Source: JAWLFI01 sp041685645
Lineage (GTDB): Bacteria; Bacteroidota; Bacteroidia; Chitinophagales; Saprospiraceae
Assembly: GCA_041685645.1 (NCBI GenBank)
Contig: JAWLFI010000040.1
Coordinates: 1-16,443, forward strand
DNA: 16,443 bases
Direction: 5' to 3'
Part shown: piece after piece, positions 6,959 through 15,171 of the stretch
Numbering within the stretch: the first letter of the stretch is position 1
Layout of the letters: every line of letters begins with the position of its first letter
Translations under genes and position numbers: made by a program
Notes under the pieces: model-generated
What the model saw: the letters and a program-made list of their open reading frames with translations, nothing else
Database searches by the model: none
Told to the model about the DNA's origin: nothing

Positions 6959-8767
6959 ATGTTAAAGAGAATTGCCATTATTTGTTTAGTTTTTGGAATG
7001 TTGAGTTCACTTGTTCAAGCTCAGTCGGCTCAGTTAGCTCAGCAATATTTTAAGGATGGAGAATTTGAAAAAGCGGCTCAGCTGTACCAACAACTCCACG
7101 AAAAGCATCCCAACACTTCGGCATTTACAGAAAAATATGTCGAGTGCTTACTTGAGCTCGGCGAATATGGGAAAGCCGAGCAAACCCTGCGGCAGAAAAT
7201 AAAGGAAGATAAATCCGAGCCGATGTACTATTTTATGTTGGGACAAACTTTTCAGCGCAAAGGAGAATTTGAAAAAAGTGAGTCGGCATTTTCAGACGCA
7301 GTAAAGAACTTACCGGAAAACCGCTCCCGAATCATACAGTTGGCGCAGCATTTTTATAAGATAGGAGAAGTGAGTTTTGCGATTGAAGCCTATAAAAAAG
7401 GTGGAGAACTCCTCAACGATGAAACTGTATTTGCTTATAATTTGGGAGGAATGTATCAGAAGGAAGGGGATATTCCCAATATGATCAAGTACTTCCTTAT
7501 TACCTTAAAGGATCAACCCCAGCGCTTAGATAACGTAAAAACGCTCTTTCAGAGATATTTGACAGAACCGGAGCACTTCGAAATGCTCGAAGATCAGGTA
7601 TATGCGATGATTCAAGAAGATAAGCAGGGCGACCAGTATCCCGAATTATTGGCCTGGTCGGCAGTGCAATCTGAAAATTTTGGAGCAGCTTTAATTCAGA
7701 TGCAAGCTCTGGATCGCAGAAATAATGAAAATGGACGTCGAGTGTATAATATCGCCCAATCTGCAGAGAATGCAGGAGACTTTAAAACTGCCGTGAAGGG
7801 GTATGATTATGTTATCAAACAAAAAGGAGAGAATACACCATACTATTTTGCCGCCCAGCAAAAATCTCTCAACGTACGTCTGAAGCAGCTCACCGAAGGA
7901 TACGATTTCGAAAAGGATCAAGTGCAAGCACTATTCGAAGATTACGAAACTCTTTTGGATGAAAAGGGGCGTTCTGCTCGCACCGCCTCTATTATGGAAG
8001 ATCAGGCTCGCGTTGCAGCCCTGTATTTAAATGACATTCCCAAAGCGATTGAGATTTTGGATAAAATGGTTAATACATCGGGGATGAACCCTCTGGTTCA
8101 ATCCCGAGCTAAAATTCGCCTGGGAGATTATTACCTCATGGATGGAGAGAAATGGGAGGCGTCCTTGCTGTATTCGCAGGTAGATAAAGCTATGCCGGAG
8201 GCTGAAGTGGGAGAAAAGGCGCGTTATAAAAATGCCATGCTCTCCTATTTTACCGGCGACTTTGAATGGGCACAAAGTCAATTAGACATTCTAAAAGCCG
8301 CCACCTCACGTATGATTTCGAATGATGCCATCGACCGTTCTGTGTTTATCATGGATCACCTCAATCTCGATACGACTTCCAGAGCTATGGAATTGTTTGC
8401 TGAGGCCGAATTGTTGGTGTTTCAAAATCGCTTTGATGAGGCGAAGGAAAAAATGGACAGTATCAACCTAAACTTTCCTGAGCACAGCTTGACCAGTGAA
8501 ATATTATACCTAAAGTCTAAAATCGAGCGCAAAAAGCTAAATTTTGAACAGGTACGGGATTTACTCCGCGAGATAGTCAAAGAGTTTTCCGAAGACTTGA
8601 GAGCGGATAATGCCCTTTTTGAATGGGCTGAACTCGAAGAAAAGCGATTTGAAGATAAAGATAAGGCAAAAGACCTTTACGAGAAGCTGTTTTTGGAATA
8701 CACGAATAGCACCTATATGGAAGAAGCCCGCAAGCGATATCGACGGTTGCGCGGAGACTCTATTTAA
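6959..8767 (+). CDS. Exported tetratricopeptide-repeat (TPR) protein
   Basis: The 602-residue protein starts with a signal peptide (MLKR, hydrophobic core, then VQA before QSAQL), so it should be periplasmic or envelope-associated. Repeated helix pairs with TPR-type spacing follow from about residue 25, for example AQQYFKDGEFEKAAQLYQQL, then ECLLELGEYGKAEQTLRQ and LGQTFQRKGEFEKSESAFSD. Similar repeats recur near the C-terminus with FEQVRDLLREIVKEF and KDKAKDLYEKLFLEY. TPR proteins act as protein-binding scaffolds, and no enzymatic motif is seen. The partner is unknown. DUF4286 follows 57 bases downstream in the same direction. Outer-membrane assembly (BamD-like) or gliding/T9SS-related roles are possible, but nothing here decides. 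Confidence 0.85.
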   Translation: MLKRIAIICLVFGMLSSLVQAQSAQLAQQYFKDGEFEKAAQLYQQLHEKHPNTSAFTEKYVECLLELGEYGKAEQTLRQKIKEDKSEPMYYFMLGQTFQRKGEFEKSESAFSDAVKNLPENRSRIIQLAQHFYKIGEVSFAIEAYKKGGELLNDETVFAYNLGGMYQKEGDIPNMIKYFLITLKDQPQRLDNVKTLFQRYLTEPEHFEMLEDQVYAMIQEDKQGDQYPELLAWSAVQSENFGAALIQMQALDRRNNENGRRVYNIAQSAENAGDFKTAVKGYDYVIKQKGENTPYYFAAQQKSLNVRLKQLTEGYDFEKDQVQALFEDYETLLDEKGRSARTASIMEDQARVAALYLNDIPKAIEILDKMVNTSGMNPLVQSRAKIRLGDYYLMDGEKWEASLLYSQVDKAMPEAEVGEKARYKNAMLSYFTGDFEWAQSQLDILKAATSRMISNDAIDRSVFIMDHLNLDTTSRAMELFAEAELLVFQNRFDEAKEKMDSINLNFPEHSLTSEILYLKSKIERKKLNFEQVRDLLREIVKEFSEDLRADNALFEWAELEEKRFEDKDKAKDLYEKLFLEYTNSTYMEEARKRYRRLRGDSI

Positions 8768-8824
8768 GCCACCTGAAGGCCCATATAGTTTCGTTTCGTT
8801 TTTTAGGGCATTAGAACAAGACAT

Positions 8825-9148
8825 ATGGTACAATACAATGTGACGATCAAATTGGAAAAAGACATAGAAGAGGAATGGCTGCAGTATATGACCAAAAACC
8901 ACATTCCCGACCTATTGGATACCGGGCTATTTATCAGTGGGAAGGTCGCACAGCTCGTGCAATCGGACGATGAAGAGCCGACCTATTCCATTCAGTATCT
9001 ATTGCCTTCTATGAAAGAAATGCACGCCTATCAAGCACATTACGCACCTCGCCTGCAAAAAGAGCACAGCGATAAATTTAAAGATCGCTTTGTCGCTTTC
9101 CGTACGCTAATGCATATTGTATCGGAGTTTTCGCCGGAGAAAAATTGA
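8825..9148 (+). CDS. DUF4286 family protein
   Basis: This small protein of 107 residues matches the DUF4286 family of Bacteroidota. It opens with MVQYNVTIKLEKDIEEEWLQ, has MKEMHAYQAHYAPRLQKEHSDKF in the second half, and ends FRTLMHIVSEF. It has no signal peptide or membrane segment, so it is probably cytoplasmic. The fold looks like a ferredoxin-like alpha/beta unit of the ABM or DUF4286 type (an impression, not verified). No biochemical role is established to my knowledge. It lies between the TPR gene and asnS. A weak -7-like TAGTTTCG at 8786-8793 could drive it, or it could be co-transcribed with the TPR gene. Confidence 0.8.
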   Translation: MVQYNVTIKLEKDIEEEWLQYMTKNHIPDLLDTGLFISGKVAQLVQSDDEEPTYSIQYLLPSMKEMHAYQAHYAPRLQKEHSDKFKDRFVAFRTLMHIVSEFSPEKN

Positions 9149-9193
9149 ATGTCAAAAAGGTTTTAAGCCCTCAAAGGCTCAATCCTTGACAGC

Positions 9194-9224
9194 TTGTCTA
9201 AATGCGGCCAAAGGCGTACCTTCG
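9194..9224 (+). promoter_or_regulatory. Candidate asnS promoter (-33 TTG, -7 TACCTTCG)
   Basis: TTG at 9194-9196, a 20-base spacer, and TACCTTCG at 9217-9224 (TAnnTTYG, one base from consensus) form a good Bacteroidota promoter. The start site near 9229-9231 lies downstream of the first ATG at 9202 and about 16 bases before the ATG at 9247. This favours 9247 as the true asnS start. Confidence 0.5.
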
Positions 9225-9246
9225 TCCACTAGTCAAATGTGAGTTT

Positions 9247-10683
9247 ATGAGCCCGAGAACAGAAATTAAGACTTTGCTTGAAGAAATGCCGGTCGATCAG
9301 CGCGTGACGGTCACGGGATGGGTGAAAACCTTCAGAAATAATCAATTTATAGCCCTTTCAGATGGATCGTGCCTATCTGCTCTACAATTAGTTGTAGATC
9401 GGGAATCTCTGGACGAAACGACACTAAAATCCATTCATCCCGGAGCGGCTTTGCGTGCAGAGGGCTTGCTCACCCCTTCTCAGGGGCGGGGGCAAAAGGT
9501 AGAGGTGAAAGTTGATCAACTGCACATCTATGGCGAAAGCGACCCGGAAGTGTATCCCCTGCAACCTAAAAAGCACAGTTTGGAGTTCTTGCGCGAGAAG
9601 GCGCATCTGCGCATGCGGACCAATACTTTCGGAGCTGTATTCCGCATCCGCCATCACATCGCTTATGCAATTCATAAATTCTTTCACGAAAAGGGGTACT
9701 TCTACATGCATACGCCCATTATTACCGCCTCAGATGCTGAGGGGGCCGGGGAGATGTTTCAGGTGACGAACTTTCCTTTAAATGAGGCGCCGACCGACGA
9801 AGATGGCAGTATTGACTATAGCCGCGACTTCTTTAAGCGCAAGACACATCTAACCGTGTCCGGACAGCTGGAAGCAGAAGTTGGAGCTATGGCATTGAGC
9901 AAGGTTTATACCTTTGGTCCGACCTTTCGGGCAGAAAACTCCAATACGTCGCGCCATTTGGCAGAATTTTGGATGGTCGAGCCGGAAATTGCCTTTGCCG
10001 ATATTCACGATAATATGGATTTGGCTGAGGAAATGTTGAAGTATATCCTTCGGGAGGTTCTGGAAGAGTGCGAAGAAGATCTGGATTTTCTGGAACAGAG
10101 GATTATTAAAGAAGATAGCCAAAAGCCCAAAAAGGATCGGCAGCCCATGGCATTAAAGGAAAAATTGAGATTTTGCCTGGAAGATGACTTCCAGCGAATT
10201 ACATATACCGAAGCCATAGAAATCCTCTTGAATAGTAAGCCGAATAAAAAGAAAAAATTCGATTTTGTAATTGAGGATTGGGGGGCCGATTTACAATCGG
10301 AGCACGAACGCTTCCTCGTCGAAAAGCACTTTAAAAAGCCGGTCATCATTAAGGATTATCCCAAAGATATAAAGGCGTTTTACATGCGGGTGAATGAGGA
10401 CGATAAAACGGTAGCGGCAATGGACATTCTCTTTCCCGGAATTGGAGAAATTGTAGGTGGCGCACAAAGAGAGGAACGCTACGATAAACTCACTCAACGC
10501 ATGGCGGAAATGAATGTCCCGGAGGAGGATCTTTGGTGGTATCTGGAATTGAGGAAATTTGGCACAGCCCCTCATGCCGGCTACGGGCTTGGATTTGAAC
10601 GCTTAGTTCAATTCATTACGGGAATGACGAATATCAGGGACGTGATTGCCTTCCCCCGCTTTCCGGGGCATGCTGAGTTTTAG
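9247..10683 (+). CDS. asnS: Asparaginyl-tRNA synthetase
   Basis: AsnRS charges tRNA-Asn in the cytoplasm. From the ATG at 9247 the protein has 478 residues, the usual length. An N-terminal OB-fold anticodon-binding domain (about 17-110, with VTGWVKTFRNNQFIALSDGS) precedes the class II catalytic core. That core has motif 1 around GYFYMHTPIITASDAEGAGEMF, motif 2 FRAENSNTSRHLAEFWMVE (227-245) and motif 3 GLGFERL (447-453), and it ends FPRFPGHAEF. The ENSNTSRHLAE form of motif 2 distinguishes AsnRS from AspRS. An upstream in-frame ATG at 9202 would add 15 residues unlike the family, and it lies upstream of the likely promoter, so I reject it. The gene abuts the converging membrane-protein gene with no gap. 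Confidence 0.95.
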   Translation: MSPRTEIKTLLEEMPVDQRVTVTGWVKTFRNNQFIALSDGSCLSALQLVVDRESLDETTLKSIHPGAALRAEGLLTPSQGRGQKVEVKVDQLHIYGESDPEVYPLQPKKHSLEFLREKAHLRMRTNTFGAVFRIRHHIAYAIHKFFHEKGYFYMHTPIITASDAEGAGEMFQVTNFPLNEAPTDEDGSIDYSRDFFKRKTHLTVSGQLEAEVGAMALSKVYTFGPTFRAENSNTSRHLAEFWMVEPEIAFADIHDNMDLAEEMLKYILREVLEECEEDLDFLEQRIIKEDSQKPKKDRQPMALKEKLRFCLEDDFQRITYTEAIEILLNSKPNKKKKFDFVIEDWGADLQSEHERFLVEKHFKKPVIIKDYPKDIKAFYMRVNEDDKTVAAMDILFPGIGEIVGGAQREERYDKLTQRMAEMNVPEEDLWWYLELRKFGTAPHAGYGLGFERLVQFITGMTNIRDVIAFPRFPGHAEF

Positions 10684-10977
10684 TTATATGGCTTTGAACC
10701 AGTCTTGAAAATACTCGCCAATAACGGGAATTACCCATTTTTGATCACTCAGTGATTGAATCAAACTCACAATCCAGAGAATGAGAATGAGTATTCCTGC
10801 AAATAGATTTAGCCCAGGAATCCAAGACAGTACTAAACCTAATAAACTTATACCGAGCACTTGCCTCAGGTAAAAAGAAGAAAACTCTTCCCTGTTTTCT
10901 CCCTGATTTAAGATCAAACTAATAATCCAACCGATAATCGTGATATGTGCCAGTATGGCTTTTCCTTTTGCATTCAT
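10684..10977 (-). CDS. Small three-helix membrane protein (DUF4870-like)
   Basis: This is a 97-residue integral membrane protein. Hydrophobic segments fall at about residues 7-25 (AILAHITIIGWIISLIL), 37-53 and 56-76 (LFAGILILILWIVSLIQ), joined by short polar loops including a YLRQ motif before the second helix. The KGKAILAHITIIGWI opening and the FYLRQVLGI block resemble the DUF4870 (Tic20/import-component-like) family. The family call is moderate, the function is not known, and topology is inferred from hydrophobicity. The start is the ATG at 10977, with a promoter-like -7 just upstream. The TAA at 10684 directly abuts the asnS stop on the other strand. Confidence 0.72.
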   Translation of the reverse strand: MNAKGKAILAHITIIGWIISLILNQGENREEFSSFYLRQVLGISLLGLVLSWIPGLNLFAGILILILWIVSLIQSLSDQKWVIPVIGEYFQDWFKAI

Positions 10978-10981
10978 AGCG

Positions 10982-11012
10982 AAAAGATAGTAAGTTTTTT
11001 TTAAATCTGCAA
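10982..11012 (-). promoter_or_regulatory. Candidate promoter for the small membrane-protein gene
   Basis: On the minus strand, TTG at 11012-11010, a 20-base spacer and TATCTTTT at 10989-10982 resemble a Bacteroidota promoter with one -7 mismatch. Only 4 bases separate the -7 element from the ATG, so the transcript would be nearly leaderless. Confidence 0.35.
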
Positions 11013-11085
11013 TTCAAGATATCTCACCGCCTAGAATCATTGCCATTATTGAACCCTATACATCCTAATTCAGACCTGGGCGATG

Positions 11086-11108
11086 GGGCGAAAAATACTT
11101 GAATTTTT
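11086..11108. repeat. 23-base repeat unit shared with 6263-6285
   Basis: The segment begins GGGCGAAAAAT and ends ATTTTT. It matches 6263-6285 at 21 of 23 positions and contains an AAAAAT/ATTTTT stem. It lies in the spacer between two minus-strand genes, 37 bases downstream of the DUF5916 gene's stop on that strand. Confidence 0.5.
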
Positions 11109-11144
11109 GAGTTGTACAGCGAAAATTGTGTTGAGGGCAATCCG

Positions 11145-13610
11145 CTATTTTGCATTCCATTGCTCTATCATTTGATAATCCAGCCAATACAAGGCGCGAA
11201 GTGAAAGCGTGGTTTGTTGGTCGCGTTGGAACAGATTTCGGAATTGATTGAAATACGTTCTGTAGGTGAGGGCATCGAGGGCAATTAACTGACTATTCCA
11301 GGACAAAATCAAATCACTGCCCGGAGCAAACCGCCAGGTTAGAGTGGCATCGATATTGACTGTATTGAAATTGATGTCGTGCGTCCCGGGTTCCAATCCG
11401 TATTCTTCAATGTAATCGATATTCTTGAGTTGACTTTCTTCGTCCAAAATTTGAAATTGCGAGTATTCTACCTGGCTCCAATAGTGTCGCAGACGCAAGT
11501 CCAGATTGATTCTGTTTGAAAAGGTGTATTTGGCTGTTACTTCATTACTCACAATCACTTGGTCTCGGGTTCCAATGAGAGTGGACTCCAGATTATCTGT
11601 TGCTGCGGCCACCCAGCCTTGATCGCCAAAAAGTTTGGTGTACTCTGCTGTCCAAATCATGAATAGGCGATCAGAAAACCGAATGCGTGGTTGAAAGCGA
11701 AAAAAGTAATCTCGTCGCCCGGGGCTGTCCCAAAGTGTAACCTGGCCTCTCATATTAATGGCTAAAGGTCTGGCGTAATTGCTGGATAGAAAGGCCTCAA
11801 ATTGACCATTTGCCGGAAGCGGCAGATACTCTGAAAAATCAGGGGTTCGCGGCTCAAAATAATCTCGGGTCTCTATGGGGAGTAAAAGCGCGTTGGCTCC
11901 ATAGCCCCAAAAGTTTTTACTCAATAGAAAAGAGTTCAGGCCCAGTTGCCAGGAGCTGAAACGGGAGGGGGAATAGAGTTCTGAATACTCAGAGAACAAA
12001 CTCACATTGCCTCGGACAAACCTTCCAAAAGGTCTGTTTTTGTTGAAACTCCCATTAGCCTGCAAGGCGCGTTCATTCGCGAATAGCAAAAATCCCATAT
12101 CGTTGGGGTCGTAATCGTCACTGAGTTCCCGGTAGGAGGTGCTCCAGCGCCATAGACCACTTATTTTTCCCGCACTCAGGTCGTATTTATGTCCGAGGTC
12201 TGAAGTGCCGGACTCGTACTTCTGAGACAGGGCCGCAAAGCCCGACAATTGATAATCTTGTTTCTTATCTCTGAGCCGGGTTTGCAGCGCGGTAACATTG
12301 GCATCATATGCCGACCCACTGCGCCAGACATTGGTGTTGATGAGTGCTATGCTCGAGTTATTGGCCAGGTTTTGGTCCAACACGAACATATTGTAATTCG
12401 TCAGGGGTTGAGTTTGAATCATTTCCTCTTCTCCACTCTCGGAATTTCTAAAGGTAGCCTGAGTTGAGTTTACAATTCCATTTAATACTCCAATACCCAA
12501 CCCATTGCTGTTGCGCCCCGAGACCTTTGTAGCATTGATCAAAGGACTGATCTGCGGGTTGTCAATGAGCTCCAGCTCACTATTGGTGTTGGCGCGCTGG
12601 ATGGCTTTCTCTCTATCCAGCGGCACCTCTCCAATGCGACGGGAGTAAAACAGCTCGCCCCGGTCGAATAGGTCTATGCCCTCGGTGAAAAAAGGTCGAA
12701 ACTCCTGAAACTGAATCTCAAATGGAGTGAGATTCAGCACCTGAGGATCTGTCCTGACATTGCTAAAGTCGGGAATGAGTGTCATGTCCATGGTAAAGGA
12801 TTCATCTATGCCCCATTTGATGTCCATTCCCCCTCTCAAGCTATTATCCCAGGATTGCCCGGGATTTTTTTGAGCTACTGTTGCGATATACGGATTTAAC
12901 GACAGGCGAAGTGGGGGATGAATGTCTTGTAATTCGTTGGTTCTGCCAAATTGGTTGATTGTTCCGTCCACATTGGGGTTGATGAAATTCCAGTGAGCCG
13001 TTTCCCGGTTGCGTCGAATGCGCCTCAGGAAATTAACATTCCAGGATTGTTTCTCTTTTTGTGCAAATCTCAGCGCAGCGTATGGAATTTTAAATTCCGC
13101 AGTCCAGCCCGCATCGTGCATCCGGGTTTCACTTTCCCATACTACATCCCAACTTCGATCCTCATTCGAGGAAGTGTAAAAAATATCAGCCTGAATGTTT
13201 TTGGGACTAGCGAAAAACCCCATCGCGCTATTGCCACCCTGATAGGCATCAATCATAATCCCGAAGATATCTGTATTGGCATTGAATAGCTCATCTCTGA
13301 TGGAAAGCTCACTCAGGATCTTGTCAGGCTGATCATCATGCATTTCAGCCAGAACATAGAGTGCTTGATTGTCGTAAAGCACTTTCACGCTTGATTTTTG
13401 TGTTGCCGGCGACGCCGTTTCCGGACTCTCTTGTGTAAACCCCTCAATCGGAGTAGCACGCTGCCACCAGGACTCGGAGCCATGGGCATCAACCTCGATG
13501 GTAGCCGTATCCGGAATTCGCAAAAATTCAGCAAACTTGAGCTCGATCTCTTTTTGTGACAGGAGACCAAGAGGGCTGAATACCAAAAAGAGGATAGCCA
13601 TAAATTTCAT
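11145..13610 (-). CDS. DUF5916 outer-membrane protein with N-terminal CBM9-like domain
   Basis: The 821-residue protein begins with a signal peptide (MKFMAILFLVF to LLSQKE). Residues of about 35-225 resemble the carbohydrate-binding family 9-like domain found at the start of DUF5916 proteins: IEVDAHGSESWW, VKVLYDNQALYVLAEMHDD, DIFGIMIDAY, GWTAEFKIPYAALRF and NFLRRIRRNRE. The remainder is DUF5916, with TLIPDFSNVRTDPQVLNLTPFE, FRPFFTEGIDLFDRGELFYSRRIGE and then many alternating polar/hydrophobic strands ending LSLRALYWLDYQ. This pattern suggests an outer-membrane beta-barrel. The family is common in Bacteroidota and its substrate is not established; glycan binding is suggested by the N-terminal domain only. 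Transcribed alone, divergent from odhB. A -7-like box sits 4 bases before the ATG. Confidence 0.85.
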   Translation of the reverse strand: MKFMAILFLVFSPLGLLSQKEIELKFAEFLRIPDTATIEVDAHGSESWWQRATPIEGFTQESPETASPATQKSSVKVLYDNQALYVLAEMHDDQPDKILSELSIRDELFNANTDIFGIMIDAYQGGNSAMGFFASPKNIQADIFYTSSNEDRSWDVVWESETRMHDAGWTAEFKIPYAALRFAQKEKQSWNVNFLRRIRRNRETAHWNFINPNVDGTINQFGRTNELQDIHPPLRLSLNPYIATVAQKNPGQSWDNSLRGGMDIKWGIDESFTMDMTLIPDFSNVRTDPQVLNLTPFEIQFQEFRPFFTEGIDLFDRGELFYSRRIGEVPLDREKAIQRANTNSELELIDNPQISPLINATKVSGRNSNGLGIGVLNGIVNSTQATFRNSESGEEEMIQTQPLTNYNMFVLDQNLANNSSIALINTNVWRSGSAYDANVTALQTRLRDKKQDYQLSGFAALSQKYESGTSDLGHKYDLSAGKISGLWRWSTSYRELSDDYDPNDMGFLLFANERALQANGSFNKNRPFGRFVRGNVSLFSEYSELYSPSRFSSWQLGLNSFLLSKNFWGYGANALLLPIETRDYFEPRTPDFSEYLPLPANGQFEAFLSSNYARPLAINMRGQVTLWDSPGRRDYFFRFQPRIRFSDRLFMIWTAEYTKLFGDQGWVAAATDNLESTLIGTRDQVIVSNEVTAKYTFSNRINLDLRLRHYWSQVEYSQFQILDEESQLKNIDYIEEYGLEPGTHDINFNTVNIDATLTWRFAPGSDLILSWNSQLIALDALTYRTYFNQFRNLFQRDQQTTLSLRALYWLDYQMIEQWNAK

Positions 13611-13614
13611 GACG

Positions 13615-13622
13615 CAAATCTA
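13615..13622 (-). promoter_or_regulatory. -7-like box just before the DUF5916 start
   Basis: On the minus strand TAGATTTG is an exact TAnnTTTG match, 4 bases before the ATG. I see no TTG at a suitable -33 position. If real, the mRNA would start at or near the start codon. Confidence 0.3.
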
Positions 13623-13813
13623 ATAATTTTGAGCTAGTCTAAAGAAGAGAAGTTACCCCACTCGTGGGCTGAAAATACATGCATGCATACTTCACTTCCT
13701 TTTTGTGTTATTTTATGTGGGTAGAGAATTTATTCCTTGAACTCGACGGCAATTCTCACCTATATTTCCTTTCAATTTTGCCCTTAAGTCTCGCTTTCCC
13801 ACAGATATAATTT

Positions 13814-13821
13814 TATCTTTG
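13814..13821 (+). promoter_or_regulatory. odhB: -7 box of the odhB promoter
   Basis: TATCTTTG exactly matches TAnnTTTG, 42 bases before the odhB ATG. At the 20-base spacing the -33 site reads TCG (13791-13793), one base from TTG. A start near 13826 would leave a leader of roughly 38 bases. Confidence 0.4.
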
Positions 13822-13863
13822 GCAAGACAATTGCAGATAAAACAATAAGTAAAATATATTTCT

Positions 13864-15171
13864 ATGAGTGTGGTTGAAATGAAAGTCCCCTCGGTGGGCG
13901 AATCTGTAACAGAAGTGACTCTTGCTGAATGGTTGGTTAAAGAGGGCGATTATGTCGAACTCGATCAACCCATTTGCGAATTTGAATCCGATAAAGCAAC
14001 TCTGGAGTTGCCGGCAGAAGCCGCGGGCAAAATCAGCTTTGTCGCTTCTGAAGGAGATGACCTTGAGATCGGAGATCTAGTGGCAAAAATAGACACCTCA
14101 GCAGAGAAAAGTGAGTCCGGAGATGACGATTCCAGGAAGGAGGAGCCAGACGAGAAAAAAGAACAAAAGGAAGAGAAATCCTCAAAGGAAAAGAAAGCAG
14201 ATAATGATGACGATTCATCAAAATCTACGGAGTCTTCTTCATACGCTGCCGGCGAGCCCTCTCCGGCAGCCGCTAAGATGATGCGGGAAAACGATTTGTC
14301 ATCAGAAGACATTGATGGTACTGGCAAGGAGGGGCGCATCATTAAAGAAGATGTCCAGAAGGCCATTGAAAAGAAGAAAGAAGCACCGGATAAAGAAGAA
14401 AAAGCTAAGGAGAAAGAAGAGACGACCAGCGAAAAAGCCCCAAAGCCCGAATTTAGTTCAGGAGAAAAGTCTCGCAACGAGCGCAGGGAAAAGATGAGTC
14501 GCATGCGTCGGACCATAGCCCGACGCTTGGTTTCCGCAAAGAACGAAACGGCCATGCTCACTACTTTCAATGAAGTAGACCTCACGGAAATCATGGCAAT
14601 GCGCAAAAAACACCAAGATCGATTTGTGGAGAAGAATAACATTAAGCTGGGCTTTATGTCCCTCTTCTCCAAGGCCTGTGCCAAGGTGTTGATGGAGATG
14701 CCGGATGTGAATGCCCGTCTCGATGAGAATGAGCTGGTCTATCACGATTACGTCGATATTTCCATTGCGATTTCTACTCCCAACGGCCTTGTTGTACCTC
14801 CTGTGCACAATGTGGAATCCATGTCTCTCGCTGAGATCGAATGGGAAATCAAGGAATTGGCAGAGAAGGCCAGGAATAACAATTTGACCCTTAAAGAAAT
14901 GCAAGGGGGTACCTTTACCATCACGAATGGAGGTGTTTTCGGCAGCATGATGAGTACGCCCATCCTAAACGAACCACAAAGTGCCATCTTGGGTATGCAC
15001 AATATACTGCAGCGACCTATGGCCATCGATGGAGAGGTCAAAATCAGGCCGATGATGTATCTGGCGTTATCCTATGATCATCGCGTGGTGGACGGCAGCA
15101 CCTCGGTGACCTTCCTCGTGAAAGTCAAAGAATTGCTAGAAGATCCGGTGCGATTGTTGCTGGATTTGTAG
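13864..15171 (+). CDS. odhB: Dihydrolipoyllysine succinyltransferase, E2 of the 2-oxoglutarate dehydrogenase complex
   Basis: The E2 core transfers the succinyl group from lipoate to CoA in the TCA cycle. The 435-residue protein shows the standard order. A lipoyl domain (1-80) has the acceptor K44 in FESDKAT. A charged linker rich in Lys, Glu, Asp and Ser covers about 85-130. A peripheral-subunit-binding domain lies at about 132-172 (PSPAAAKMMRE, GTGKEGRIIKEDV), followed by a second KE-rich linker and the catalytic domain from about 205. The active site is H406 and D410 in YDHRVVDG. The opening VKVPSVGESVTEVT type and the SRMRRTIARRL block favour the succinyltransferase over the pyruvate E2. 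The E1 gene, often adjacent, is absent here. It has its own -7 box upstream. Confidence 0.93.
   Translation: MSVVEMKVPSVGESVTEVTLAEWLVKEGDYVELDQPICEFESDKATLELPAEAAGKISFVASEGDDLEIGDLVAKIDTSAEKSESGDDDSRKEEPDEKKEQKEEKSSKEKKADNDDDSSKSTESSSYAAGEPSPAAAKMMRENDLSSEDIDGTGKEGRIIKEDVQKAIEKKKEAPDKEEKAKEKEETTSEKAPKPEFSSGEKSRNERREKMSRMRRTIARRLVSAKNETAMLTTFNEVDLTEIMAMRKKHQDRFVEKNNIKLGFMSLFSKACAKVLMEMPDVNARLDENELVYHDYVDISIAISTPNGLVVPPVHNVESMSLAEIEWEIKELAEKARNNNLTLKEMQGGTFTITNGGVFGSMMSTPILNEPQSAILGMHNILQRPMAIDGEVKIRPMMYLALSYDHRVVDGSTSVTFLVKVKELLEDPVRLLLDL

Noticed and set aside
9202..9246. N-terminal extension of asnS from the ATG at 9202
   Set aside because: A promoter-like pair lies downstream of this ATG, and the extra 15 residues do not match the AsnRS family start, so the ATG at 9247 is preferred.
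13965..14684. A 239-codon minus-strand frame opposite odhB
   Set aside because: It lies entirely within odhB on the opposite strand. Its Ser/Phe-rich sequence is what the antisense of Lys/Glu codons gives, and it has no family features.
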